Below, one piece after another: positions 25,271-34,957 of a stretch of DNA of 62,356 bases. The stretch's first letter is position 1. Each line of letters starts with the position of its first letter. Under the pieces are notes generated by a model. That model was not told the origin of the DNA. It searched no databases and worked only from the letters and a program-made list of their open reading frames with translations. This stretch comes from an uncultured Muribaculaceae bacterium (GTDB lineage Bacteria > Bacteroidota > Bacteroidia > Bacteroidales > Muribaculaceae), in the NCBI GenBank assembly GCA_910577465.1, contig CAJTMM010000004.1, positions 1-62,356 of the forward strand, read 5' to 3'. Made by a program: the position numbers and the translations under genes.

Positions 25271-26503
25271 ATGACACTGACGACACGAATCATAAGCATA
25301 CTCTGCGCCCTGACGACCATTCTTTCGGTTAGGGCGCAGAGCGGTGTATTGCCCCCATTGACAGATGGTGCCGATTCTACAGCCATTGTAAGTCTGCTCA
25401 CATGCGCCCCTGGCAACAACATCTATGAGCTTGAGGGGCATTCGGCGGTGCGTATGCAATACGACGGCTACGACATAACAGCCAACTGGGGACTATTTGA
25501 TTTCAACTCACCAAACTTCGTGTACCGTTTTGTAGCGGGCGAGACGGATTATTGCGTAGGCGCGTGTCCTACACCCTACTTTCTGGAACAGTACCGCAGA
25601 CAGGGACGCCGAGTGACCGAGCAGGTCCTCAACCTCACCCCATCACAGGCAGCCCGCCTTATAGCGCTCATAGACCGCAACCTACTGCCGCAGAACCGCA
25701 CATACCGCTACAATTATGTGAAGGACAACTGCGCCACACGTCCGCTCGAGATTGTGGAACAGGCAATAGGCGACACTATCCGGTTTGCCGCGCCACTCGA
25801 TGAATTAGGTTCCGCGCCCACATTCCGCAGCGTCATGCGACATTATCACGCCAACTATCCGTGGTATCAGTTCGGTATAGACCTTGCCTTAGGAGAGGGT
25901 ATCGACTACCCTATAGACACACGGGCAACCGCATTTGCCCCCGACGCCCTGCAAAAACTTGTCGCTGACGCAACTATCAGCAACGATGGAGGTCATGCCA
26001 AACCATTGGTCAAGACCACAAACATATTGGTGCCAGGCGATGCCGAGGGAATAGCCTACGGACCTACACCATGGTATGCCACACCCATTACAGCCGCCAT
26101 GGCACTGCTTTTAATCGTATGTATGGTGACGTATGCCGATGTGCGACGGCACAAGACGAGCCGATGGCTCGACACGGCACTCTACGGACTCTACGGACTG
26201 ATGGGATGTGTCATAGCGTTTCTTGTGTTCATATCGGTACATGAAGCCACATCGCCCAACTATCTGCTACTGTGGCTCAACCCATTGTGCCTGATACCGG
26301 CAATCACCGTGTGGATAGCGCGTTGGCGCCGGTTGACATATTACTATTTCACACTGAATATCACTGCAATAATAGTGTATATAATATCGTGGTGGCTCGG
26401 TAGCCAGTGGGTAAACGCCGCATTCATACCCATGATACTCGCCGACGCCATACGGTCGTTAAACTACATATACATCAACAGCAATGCCCTCAAAAAAGGA
26501 TAA
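25271..26503 (+). CDS. DUF4105 (Lnb-like) membrane protein
   Basis: A 410-residue protein with a signal peptide (about 1-22, ending VRAQ), a large exported domain of the DUF4105/Lnb N-terminal family, and four predicted membrane helices in the last 150 residues. Key residues of the exported domain are seen: Cys45 in LLTCAPGNN, His57 in ELEGHSAVR, and the KDNCATRP motif. Enzymes of this kind (Lnb) transfer an acyl chain within lipoproteins in some Firmicutes; an envelope acyl-transfer role here is inference. The 3' end overlaps the next gene by 20 bases, so they are translationally coupled. Confidence 0.75.
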   Translation: MTLTTRIISILCALTTILSVRAQSGVLPPLTDGADSTAIVSLLTCAPGNNIYELEGHSAVRMQYDGYDITANWGLFDFNSPNFVYRFVAGETDYCVGACPTPYFLEQYRRQGRRVTEQVLNLTPSQAARLIALIDRNLLPQNRTYRYNYVKDNCATRPLEIVEQAIGDTIRFAAPLDELGSAPTFRSVMRHYHANYPWYQFGIDLALGEGIDYPIDTRATAFAPDALQKLVADATISNDGGHAKPLVKTTNILVPGDAEGIAYGPTPWYATPITAAMALLLIVCMVTYADVRRHKTSRWLDTALYGLYGLMGCVIAFLVFISVHEATSPNYLLLWLNPLCLIPAITVWIARWRRLTYYYFTLNITAIIVYIISWWLGSQWVNAAFIPMILADAIRSLNYIYINSNALKKG

Positions 26504-28091
26504 TATATTTTTCCGCTCCACTCTCTGCGGTATAATTTCATTACTTACCGCATCAGGATTGCAAGCACAGTCCACGGTACAGCAACGCTCGCCCATAGTG
26601 GTGAGCATAATCGTCGAAGGTCTGTCCGATGAATACCTGTCACTTCTCGAACCGCAATTCGTGGACGGCGGCTTCAAACGTCTCATGCACTTCGGCACGG
26701 CATTCTCCAACGTGGATTTCGGACCGGGGACCGACCCTGCCGCCGCAACAGCCATACTGTATACCGGAGCCGCACCGATAGTCAACGGCATACCCGCAGC
26801 CACATATTACGACACCGAGACAAAGCTGGCTAGACCCATACTTTACGACCCGTCGAAGATGGGCAATTTCACTGACGAGACATACTCGCCCGTAGCCATC
26901 CATGTATCGACACTATCCGACGAGTTGAAGAAAGACACCGACGGTGACGCATACATATACTCCATAGCCCCCTCCTCACAACAATCCATCATAGCGGCAG
27001 GTCACGCTGCCAACGGAGCGTTCTGGCTCAACACCCACACCGGCAACTGGGCAACCACCACATACTACCGCGATATGCCGCAGGCAGTGAACGACCGCAA
27101 TTACCGCAATCCACTGTCCACCCGTCTCGACACCATGAAATGGGCACCGATGTTGCCCATGACATCCTACCCGTTGCTCTCGCGCAGCGACCGCAGCAGA
27201 CCGTTCCGCTACAATTTTCCCAAGAAAGAATTCAACCGATACCGCATATTCAGCAAGTCACCGCTCGGCAATACCGAGCTGACTTCTCTGGCTGTAGACA
27301 TATTGCAGTCGAGTCTCATGGGCAAGGACGAAGCCCCCGATATGCTATGTCTTGCCTATTCGGTAAACCCCATCAACGCATCGCCATTCGGATGCGACCG
27401 TGCGGAAATCCTCGACAGTTACCTACGGCTCGACCGTGACCTCGCACGTCTATTCGCCACCCTCGACCGCACAGCCGGCATAGGACGCACCACAATATTC
27501 CTGTCAGGCATTCCCTCGGACGGTCAACCGCGAAGCGATGAAGCCCAATGGGGAATACCCACCGGCGAATTTTCTGTAAAACGCGCCAAGTCCCTTCTGG
27601 ACATGTACCTTATGGCAGTACACGGCAATGGCGACTGGGTCACCGGATACCACAACAAGCATTTCTACCTCAACCACAAACTAATCAAGGAGCGCAACCA
27701 CAACCTCGCTGAATTCCGCGCTGAAGTGGCTGATTTTCTCGCCCGCATGAGCGGCATAAGCAACGTACACACTATCGACGACATAATAGCGTCGCGTGCA
27801 GGCGACAATCCTCAGGCTACCAAACGCAACACATCCCTGCGACACGCAGGTGACGTGATAATAGAGGTGAACCCCGGATGGGAAATATCCGATGACCCGA
27901 CGCATCCCGCACACTCCGGACTTGAAAGCAATTCGGCAGTGAATATTCCGGCATTCATAGCCGGACCCAATATTCCGGCTCGTCGCATAGACATCCCCGT
28001 CGACGCGCGCGCATTTGCCGCTACTATAGCCCGCACCATTAATATCCGTGCACCAAACGGCGCAGCATTTCCAGCTATCAGATTGAAATAA
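26484..28091 (+). CDS. Alkaline-phosphatase-fold protein with degenerate active site
   Basis: A 535-residue exported protein (signal peptide about 1-28, ending LQA). The fold is that of PafA-like alkaline phosphatases: IIVEGLSDEYL at 42-52, GGFKRLMHFG, AILYTGAAPIVNGIPAATYYD, and LDSYLRLDRDLARLF. However, the metal ligands expected from PafA are mostly absent. The first Asp is Glu45; the nucleophile region reads GTDPAAAT instead of TGPGHAS (a Thr, residue 83, remains); the D-xxx-H pair is replaced by NPINASP; and TADHG is replaced by SGIPSDG. It is probably a pseudoenzyme or has altered chemistry. Coupled to DUF4105 by overlap. Confidence 0.7.
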   Translation: MPSKKDNIFFRSTLCGIISLLTASGLQAQSTVQQRSPIVVSIIVEGLSDEYLSLLEPQFVDGGFKRLMHFGTAFSNVDFGPGTDPAAATAILYTGAAPIVNGIPAATYYDTETKLARPILYDPSKMGNFTDETYSPVAIHVSTLSDELKKDTDGDAYIYSIAPSSQQSIIAAGHAANGAFWLNTHTGNWATTTYYRDMPQAVNDRNYRNPLSTRLDTMKWAPMLPMTSYPLLSRSDRSRPFRYNFPKKEFNRYRIFSKSPLGNTELTSLAVDILQSSLMGKDEAPDMLCLAYSVNPINASPFGCDRAEILDSYLRLDRDLARLFATLDRTAGIGRTTIFLSGIPSDGQPRSDEAQWGIPTGEFSVKRAKSLLDMYLMAVHGNGDWVTGYHNKHFYLNHKLIKERNHNLAEFRAEVADFLARMSGISNVHTIDDIIASRAGDNPQATKRNTSLRHAGDVIIEVNPGWEISDDPTHPAHSGLESNSAVNIPAFIAGPNIPARRIDIPVDARAFAATIARTINIRAPNGAAFPAIRLK

Positions 28092-28135
28092 AATACCCTG
28101 TGATGCAGGGACACCATTAAACTTAACGAACCAAA

Positions 28136-29680
28136 ATGAACCACAACAAAAACATAATATTACTGCTCGGAGGAGGATTGGCAGCCATGCCGGCATTGGC
28201 ATCAGAAACTCAGAAACCCAACATACTGTACATCATGTGCGATGACATGGGATACGGTGATCTTGGATGCTACGGACAGCCCTACATATCCACCCCTAAT
28301 ATAGACAGTCTCGCCGCCCAAGGCATGCGATTTACCCAAGCCTACGCCGGAAGTCCGGTGAGTGCGCCGTCACGCGCATCGTTCATGACCGGACAGCACT
28401 CCGGACACTGCGAGGTACGCGGAAACAAGGAATACTGGCGCGATGTGCCGATGGTGCGGTACGGACAAAACGAGGATTTCTCATTAGTGGGACAGCATCC
28501 TTACGACTCTGCCCACGTAGTACTCCCCGAGATATTCAAGGACCGGGGGTACACTACCGGCATGTTCGGTAAATGGGCCGGCGGCTACGAGGGTTCGCGC
28601 TCTGTGCCGGAAACACGCGGCATTGACGAATTTTTCGGATATATCTGCCAGTTCCAGGCTCACCTGTACTATCCCAATTTTCTGAACCGTTACAGCAAAT
28701 CAGCCGGTGACACAGCCACAGTGCGCGTGGTCATGGAGCAGAACATACAGCATCCCATGTATGGACCTGAATATCGTAACCGGGAACAGTATTCAGCCGA
28801 CCTCATACATCAGGAAGCCATGAAATGGATTGACAGTCAAACCGCTGACAAACCTTTCTTCGGAATACTCACCTATACATTGCCACACGCCGAACTCGTG
28901 CAGCCCGAGGACTCTATCGTGAACCACTACCGTGATAAATTCACCACCGACCTCGACTGGGAAGGCTCGATATGGTCCAGATACAACCCGTCGTTCCACA
29001 CACATGCCCAGTTTGCAGGCATGATTACACGTCTTGACGCATACGTAGGCGAAATAATGGCGTTACTAAAGAAAAAAGGGCTTGACGATAACACTATAGT
29101 GATATTCACAAGCGACAATGGTCCTCACGAGGAAGGCGGAGCCGACCCTACATTCTTCGGACGCGACGGCAAACTGCGCGGATTGAAGCGCCAGATACAC
29201 GAAGGCGGAATCCGCGTCCCGTTCATAGTGCGCTGGGATGGCAAGATTGCACCGGGAAGTGTCCAGGAGCTTCCAATAGCATTCTACGACCTTATGCCTA
29301 CATTTGCCGAGATAATCGGCGTAGAGCAATTCCCCGGCAAATACGCCAACACTGACAAGGAAGTTGACCATTTCGATGGTATATCGTTCGCACCCACACT
29401 GCTCGGCAAAAATCAGGAACGCAAACACGACTTCCTGTATTGGGAGTTTGACGAAACTGACCAGATAGGTGTGCGCAAAGGCGATTGGAAACTGATAGTA
29501 AAAAGCGGGATACCACACCTTTACAACCTTGCTGATGACATTCATGAAGACCGCGATATAGCATCCTCGCACCCTGATATAGTCCGTGAAATGACAGATA
29601 TAATACTGCGCGAGCACACACCCAATCCGCATTTCCATGTGACACTTCCGAACAATCAGGGCAACTCCGTGGTTGAATAA
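28136..29680 (+). CDS. Exported serine-type sulfatase (S1 family)
   Basis: A 514-residue arylsulfatase-type enzyme with a signal peptide (to about residue 23). MCDDMGYGDLGCYG (34-47) supplies two metal ligands. The formylglycine motif is of the Ser type: Ser76 in SAPSRASFMTG, so it would need an anaerobic maturase (anSME), not seen in this window. FTSDNGPHEEGG gives the later metal-binding Asp/Asn. The motif usually written GKWHLG reads GKWAGG here. Substrate is likely a sulfated glycan such as mucin or glycosaminoglycan; which one cannot be read. It ends the run of genes that starts at galE. Confidence 0.88.
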   Translation: MNHNKNIILLLGGGLAAMPALASETQKPNILYIMCDDMGYGDLGCYGQPYISTPNIDSLAAQGMRFTQAYAGSPVSAPSRASFMTGQHSGHCEVRGNKEYWRDVPMVRYGQNEDFSLVGQHPYDSAHVVLPEIFKDRGYTTGMFGKWAGGYEGSRSVPETRGIDEFFGYICQFQAHLYYPNFLNRYSKSAGDTATVRVVMEQNIQHPMYGPEYRNREQYSADLIHQEAMKWIDSQTADKPFFGILTYTLPHAELVQPEDSIVNHYRDKFTTDLDWEGSIWSRYNPSFHTHAQFAGMITRLDAYVGEIMALLKKKGLDDNTIVIFTSDNGPHEEGGADPTFFGRDGKLRGLKRQIHEGGIRVPFIVRWDGKIAPGSVQELPIAFYDLMPTFAEIIGVEQFPGKYANTDKEVDHFDGISFAPTLLGKNQERKHDFLYWEFDETDQIGVRKGDWKLIVKSGIPHLYNLADDIHEDRDIASSHPDIVREMTDIILREHTPNPHFHVTLPNNQGNSVVE

Positions 29681-29736
29681 CCGTTGAAACCATCGTATTT
29701 TATCGGTTAGCAAAATGTTATCCCACACATTTTCAC

Positions 29737-29744
29737 TATCTTTG
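29737..29744 (+). promoter_or_regulatory. Promoter -7 element of secA
   Basis: TATCTTTG, perfect -7 consensus, 77 bases before the secA start. No TTG at the -33 position. The leader after it contains a G/C-rich inverted segment (AGGAGTGCCGTACTG...CACTCCCCTTCTT) of modest strength. Confidence 0.55.
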
Positions 29745-29820
29745 CACTCTAATCAGGAGTGCCGTACTGATACGGACACTCCCCTTCTTAAAGGAAAAAA
29801 CAATAAAATCAAATAAATAC

Positions 29821-32800
29821 ATGTCACTTAACACATTCTTAAGTAAGATATTCGGAAATAAATCGCAACGCGACTTAAAAGAAATCCGCCCTATCGTAGA
29901 CAAAATAAAGGCTCTTGAGCCAAAAATGAAGGAACTATCGCCCGATGATCTCCGCGAACAGATCAATGCCGTACGCGCCGACATCAAATCAGCCATACGC
30001 AACGATGAGGAAGCTGCCGCACAAAAGCGCATCGACATCGAAAACCTGCCCTTTGACAAGCGTCAGCCCCTCTGGGACGAGATAGACCGTCACGAAAAAA
30101 ACATACTTGACATCATTGAAGATAAACTCAACGAGCATCTGCCCGTAGTGTTCGCCACGCTCCGCGAAACGGCGGCACGCTTCGCGGCAAGCCCCACCGT
30201 AGAGGTTACAGCCACCCAGCTTGACCGCGACCTCGCTGCCGCAGGAAAGGACTTCCTGACCATCGACGGCGACAAGGCTATCTACAAAAGCTCATGGGTA
30301 GCCGGTGGCAATGAAATCAAGTGGGATATGGTGCACTACGACGTACAGCTCATTGGTGGTGTGGTACTCCAGCAAGGCAAGATTGCAGAGATGGCAACCG
30401 GTGAAGGAAAGACACTCGTAGCCACACTCCCCGTGTTCCTTCGCTCGCTCTCGGGCAAAGGCGTGCATGTGGTGACTGTCAACGACTATCTCTCGAAACG
30501 TGACTCGGAATGGATGGGTCCGCTATATATGTTCCACGGCTCGACTGTGGACTGCATAGACAAGCACGAACCCAACACTCCCCAACGCCGCGCCGCATAC
30601 AACTGCGACATCACATTCGGAACCAACAACGAATTTGGCTTCGACTACCTGCGCGACAACATGGCAATGACACCCGGTGACATGGTACAGCGCAAGCACT
30701 ACTACGCCATTGTCGATGAGGTGGACTCCGTGCTTATCGACGATGCCCGTACACCCCTCATCATCTCAGGCCCCGTTCCCAAAGGCGATGACCAGCTGTT
30801 CATGGAATACCGTCCCAATGTGGAGAAAGTGGTACAGGCACAGCGTCGTCTCGTCACTCAGATTCTGTCCGAAGCCAAAACCAAACTCGCATCGGAGGAC
30901 AAGGATGTACGCAAGGAAGGAGCATTGCTGCTGTTCCGTGCCTACAAAGGTTTGCCGAAAAACAGTGCTTTGATTCGCTTCCTGAGCCAGGAAGGCATCA
31001 AGAACATACTTCTCGAAACTGAAGCTTACTATCTTCAGGACAACTCACGAGAGATGCCCAAAGCCACCGAACCGCTATATTTCGTGATTGACGAAAAGAA
31101 CCGTAGCGTGGAACTGACGGACAAGGGTATCGACGAACTCACCGGCACCAGCTCCGACCCGCAATTCTTCGTGCTCCCCGACATAGCATCACAGCTATCT
31201 GAAGCCGAAACCATAGAGGATTTGGCAGAACGCCGTCAGCGCAAGGACGAACTGATGCAGAACTACGCCATCAAGGCAGAACGCGTACACACTGTGACCC
31301 AGTTGCTCAAAGCCTACACCCTTTTTGAAAAGGACGTGGAATATGTGATTGACGACAACAAAATCAAGATTGTCGACGAACAGACAGGTCGTATCATGGA
31401 GGGTCGTCGCTACTCCGACGGTCTGCATCAGGCAATCGAAGCCAAGGAAGGCGTGAAAGTGGAAGCCGCCACTCAGACATTCGCCACCATCACGCTTCAG
31501 AACTACTTCCGCATGTACCACAAGCTCGCCGGTATGACCGGTACGGCTGAAACCGAAGCCGGTGAATTCTGGGACATCTACAAACTCGACGTAGTGACCA
31601 TACCCACCAACCGTCCGGTAGCACGTGAGGACATGAAGGACCGCGTGTTCAAGACCAAGAAAGAAAAGTACGCAGCCGTAATCGATGAGATACAGCAATT
31701 GGTGGCAAAAGGACGCCCCGTACTCGTAGGTACCACCTCCGTAGAAATCTCAGAACTCCTGAGCCGAATGCTCAAGATGCGCAATATACCCCACAACGTC
31801 CTCAATGCCAAGCTTCACCAAAAGGAAGCCGACATCGTGGCACAGGCAGGCAAGGCAGGTACTGTAACCATAGCCACCAACATGGCAGGCCGTGGTACCG
31901 ACATCAAGCTTCCGGCTGAGGTGAAAGAAGCCGGTGGTCTTGCCATCATCGGTACCGAACGCCATGAGTCGCGCCGCGTCGACCGCCAGCTTCGCGGACG
32001 TTCCGGACGTCAGGGCGACCCGGGCTCTTCCGTATTCTACGTTTCATTCGAAGACCAGCTGATGCGTCTGTTCGTTACCGACAAAGTGATGAAGATGCTT
32101 GACCGCTTCGGTTTGGAAGAGGGTGAGATGATTGAATCGAAACTCATCAACAATGCCATTGAGAACGCCCAAAAACGCGTTGAAGAAAACAACTTCGGCA
32201 TCCGTAAACGTCTGCTCGAATACGACGACGTCATGAACAAGCAACGCGCATACATCTACACACGACGTCACCACGCACTGTTGGGCGAACGCATAGGTAT
32301 CGACATAGCCAACATGTTCTACGACGTAATCGAAAACCTCGTAAACAACTACGACGCACCCACCGATTACGACGACCTCGCGCTTGAATTGTTCAAGATA
32401 CTCACCATCGAAGCACCGTTCACAGCCGATGAATTCCGCAACATGCCCAAGGAGGATGTAATCGATGCCATACACACCGCCGCTATCGAGGCTTTTGACC
32501 GTAAGAGCGCGCGAATCACTGATATAGCCACTCCGGTGATAAAGGATTGCGTGGAAAACCGCAACATGGACGGTCAAATCATAGTGCCCATAACTGATGG
32601 CAAGCGTATGTTCCATCTGCGTGCCGACCTCCGTCAGGCATACGACACCGAATCACGCTCCATAGTCAAGGAATGGCACAAAGCCATACTGCTCGTGACC
32701 ATCGACGAACTCTGGAAAGAGCACCTTCGCGAACTTGACCAATTACGTCAGTCGGTACAAAATGCATCGTACGAACAGAAAGACCCGTTGGTTATCTACA

Positions 32801-33168
32801 AAGTGGAATCGTTCCACCTCTTCGAGCAGATGCTCAATAACCTCAACGTGAAAGTGGTATCGGCATTGATGCGTGGACAGATATATATCCCGCAACAGCA
32901 ACAACCGCAACACCAGCAGGAACAGCAGCAGCCCGCAGCCCCCGAAGTGCAGCGTGCCATGCCTGAACGCCGCACCGACTATTCGCAATACCGCACTTCC
33001 AAGGAAGCGTTACCCGGAGAATCAGCCACACGCGCTGCGGCATCTGCCCGCCAAGGCGAACAGCAACGTCCGCAGCCGGTCAAGGCAGCCCCAAAGGTAG
33101 GCCGTAACGACCCCTGCCCTTGTGGTAGCGGAAAGAAGTTCAAGAACTGTCACGGACGTGGAATGTAA
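29821..33168 (+). CDS. secA: Protein translocase ATPase SecA
   Basis: SecA (1,115 aa), the motor of the Sec pathway at the inner membrane. It is longer than E. coli SecA (about 900), as usual in Bacteroidetes, with extra sequence in the N-terminal 180 residues. Walker A (TGEGKT) is at 193-198, followed by VTVNDYLSKRDSEWM and the DEVDSVLIDDARTPLIISG Walker B region; the second motor domain has TNMAGRGTDIKL and RQLRGRSGRQGDPGSS. A Gln-rich linker (QQQQPQHQQEQQQ) precedes the zinc motif CPCGSGKKFKNCHG, so the C-terminus is intact. It has its own promoter. Confidence 0.97.
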   Translation: MSLNTFLSKIFGNKSQRDLKEIRPIVDKIKALEPKMKELSPDDLREQINAVRADIKSAIRNDEEAAAQKRIDIENLPFDKRQPLWDEIDRHEKNILDIIEDKLNEHLPVVFATLRETAARFAASPTVEVTATQLDRDLAAAGKDFLTIDGDKAIYKSSWVAGGNEIKWDMVHYDVQLIGGVVLQQGKIAEMATGEGKTLVATLPVFLRSLSGKGVHVVTVNDYLSKRDSEWMGPLYMFHGSTVDCIDKHEPNTPQRRAAYNCDITFGTNNEFGFDYLRDNMAMTPGDMVQRKHYYAIVDEVDSVLIDDARTPLIISGPVPKGDDQLFMEYRPNVEKVVQAQRRLVTQILSEAKTKLASEDKDVRKEGALLLFRAYKGLPKNSALIRFLSQEGIKNILLETEAYYLQDNSREMPKATEPLYFVIDEKNRSVELTDKGIDELTGTSSDPQFFVLPDIASQLSEAETIEDLAERRQRKDELMQNYAIKAERVHTVTQLLKAYTLFEKDVEYVIDDNKIKIVDEQTGRIMEGRRYSDGLHQAIEAKEGVKVEAATQTFATITLQNYFRMYHKLAGMTGTAETEAGEFWDIYKLDVVTIPTNRPVAREDMKDRVFKTKKEKYAAVIDEIQQLVAKGRPVLVGTTSVEISELLSRMLKMRNIPHNVLNAKLHQKEADIVAQAGKAGTVTIATNMAGRGTDIKLPAEVKEAGGLAIIGTERHESRRVDRQLRGRSGRQGDPGSSVFYVSFEDQLMRLFVTDKVMKMLDRFGLEEGEMIESKLINNAIENAQKRVEENNFGIRKRLLEYDDVMNKQRAYIYTRRHHALLGERIGIDIANMFYDVIENLVNNYDAPTDYDDLALELFKILTIEAPFTADEFRNMPKEDVIDAIHTAAIEAFDRKSARITDIATPVIKDCVENRNMDGQIIVPITDGKRMFHLRADLRQAYDTESRSIVKEWHKAILLVTIDELWKEHLRELDQLRQSVQNASYEQKDPLVIYKVESFHLFEQMLNNLNVKVVSALMRGQIYIPQQQQPQHQQEQQQPAAPEVQRAMPERRTDYSQYRTSKEALPGESATRAAASARQGEQQRPQPVKAAPKVGRNDPCPCGSGKKFKNCHGRGM

Positions 33169-33256
33169 TCCTACAACACAGCCATAACAGGACTAATTAT
33201 AATCTATAGCTCTTACATATCATTTTCATTAACGCCATTGCGCCATAAGATAGAAT

Positions 33257-34162
33257 ATGAATAAGAAATATTTCCTTTGGGTGGCAGCCGCTCTCATCCT
33301 GCTCCTTGTGGGGGCGATAGTGTTCAGCGTGGTACAGGTTACATCATTGAAAAAAGAGGTCAACGTGGCACGCGCTGAGAACGAACAGCTTCAGCTCACC
33401 AACGAACAGCTCACACTCTCCAATGAGTACGATGCCATAAACTCCGAATTCAGCCGCTACGAAAATCAGGCAGTACAGTTGCAGAACGACACCATCCTGG
33501 CAAAATATACCGCAGCGAAGAACAAGGTGGAACAGCTCATCAAGGAACTCAACTCCGAAAAGACCAAAAGCTCCAAGCGCATCAAGGAATTGCAGGACGA
33601 GATATCGACACTGCGGGCACTGTTGCGCCATTATATAGCTCAGGTCGATTCCCTTGGCCGCGAGAACGCCGGACTTAAAGCCGAAAATGCCGAAATACGC
33701 AACCGTAATGAGCAATTGTCGACACAAGTAGCAGAAGTGTCACGTAAAAACGAGACACTCAACGAACGTATGACACTCGCCGAAAAGCTGAATGTTACCG
33801 GTGTGACACTATCTGCTCTGAAAGGCAACGGCAAGAATGAGAAAAACATCACCAAAGCCAAACAGCTTAAAGTGACGTTTACCATTCCGCAGAACAACTC
33901 TACACCCTCCGGTGCCAAAACTATATATCTGCGTATCACCAGCCCCGAAGGTTCGTTGCTGGGCAACGCCGGCTCTTTCCCATTCGAAGGTGGCAGCGTA
34001 CCATGCACGGCTAAGAAAACCATCGAGTACGGAGGTCAGGAGATATCCGGCATCACCATATACTGGGATGTCAACACCACCCTTACTCCGGGTGACTACA
34101 CCGTCGAACTGTTTGCCGACAATTACCGGCTGACATCCCGGCACTTCACCATGAAGAAATAG
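33257..34162 (+). CDS. Single-pass membrane protein with long coiled coil
   Basis: A 301-residue protein of unknown function. One membrane helix (about 7-27) is followed by a heptad-rich coiled coil from about 30 to 180 (repeated LTNEQL, KRIKELQDEI, LKAENAEIRNRNEQL), then a beta-rich C-terminal domain (about 200-301, with KVTFTIPQN and YWDVNTTLTPGDYTVELFADNY) that looks like a small sandwich on the periplasmic side. Comparable proteins are common in Bacteroidales without a named role. It sits between secA and mgtC (gaps 88 and 24 bases), so it may be co-transcribed with mgtC. Confidence 0.6.
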   Translation: MNKKYFLWVAAALILLLVGAIVFSVVQVTSLKKEVNVARAENEQLQLTNEQLTLSNEYDAINSEFSRYENQAVQLQNDTILAKYTAAKNKVEQLIKELNSEKTKSSKRIKELQDEISTLRALLRHYIAQVDSLGRENAGLKAENAEIRNRNEQLSTQVAEVSRKNETLNERMTLAEKLNVTGVTLSALKGNGKNEKNITKAKQLKVTFTIPQNNSTPSGAKTIYLRITSPEGSLLGNAGSFPFEGGSVPCTAKKTIEYGGQEISGITIYWDVNTTLTPGDYTVELFADNYRLTSRHFTMKK

Positions 34163-34186
34163 TCACCGCCCGCCCATCCGCATAAC

Positions 34187-34912
34187 ATGACCGACGCGCT
34201 ACAATCCATATACGATTCCGTCAATACGGTGGAGGTTTCCACCGTATCGTCGGTCTACAAGCTGCTGCTCAGTCTCATACTGGGCAGCTGCGTGGGATTG
34301 GAGCGCAAACGCAAGGGACAGATTGCCGGCATACGCACATTCGCCCTTATATCCATGGGGGCATCCCTCGCCATGATACTGTCCATATACGTACCACAGG
34401 AATACCTCGGACTTAAGAACGGCGACCCGGGACGTATAGCTGCACAGGTCATCACCGGGATAGGCTTTCTTGGAGCCGGAGCCATCATTCAAAGCAAAGG
34501 CTCGGTGCGAGGTCTCACCACTGCCGCCGGAATATGGATGGTAGCCACCATAGGTATGGCAGTGGGAGTGGGATTGTATGTGCTTTCGCTCGTAGCCACC
34601 GCGCTGATTATAGTCATACTGATGTTTCTCGAACAACTTGAGCACCGTGTGCACTTAGGTGGCGAATCCCGTATAATACGCCTGCGCGTCAATGCCATAG
34701 TGACCGACATAGCCGACTACCGCACATGTCTTGAGAGCCACAACGTGCAATTGGTCAACGTATATGTGGAGTATGACTACAATGAGCCCACCACACGTCT
34801 CAACCTTGTGACACTCGCACGTGAATCTACCGACTTCATAGCGCTGTTCGAAGCCTTGCGGCATGTAAGACCCACGTCAGCCATATCACTCGCCAATCAG
34901 ATTACCATCTGA
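34187..34912 (+). CDS. MgtC/SapB-family membrane protein
   Basis: A 241-residue protein. The N-terminal 140 residues carry about five membrane helices and the MgtC signature: SCVGLERKRKGQIAGIRT, LISMGASLAM, AAQVITGIGFLGAGAI, and VRGLTTAAGIWMVATIGMAVG. The C-terminal 90 residues form a soluble ACT-like domain. MgtC proteins affect Mg2+ homeostasis or the F-type ATPase in pathogens; the role in this organism is unknown. It is 24 bases after the coiled-coil gene and 45 before the antiporter, suggesting an ion-homeostasis group. Confidence 0.88.
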   Translation: MTDALQSIYDSVNTVEVSTVSSVYKLLLSLILGSCVGLERKRKGQIAGIRTFALISMGASLAMILSIYVPQEYLGLKNGDPGRIAAQVITGIGFLGAGAIIQSKGSVRGLTTAAGIWMVATIGMAVGVGLYVLSLVATALIIVILMFLEQLEHRVHLGGESRIIRLRVNAIVTDIADYRTCLESHNVQLVNVYVEYDYNEPTTRLNLVTLARESTDFIALFEALRHVRPTSAISLANQITI

Positions 34913-34957
34913 TTCAGTACCCACCCACACTAACACATATTCCATCCGATACAATCC

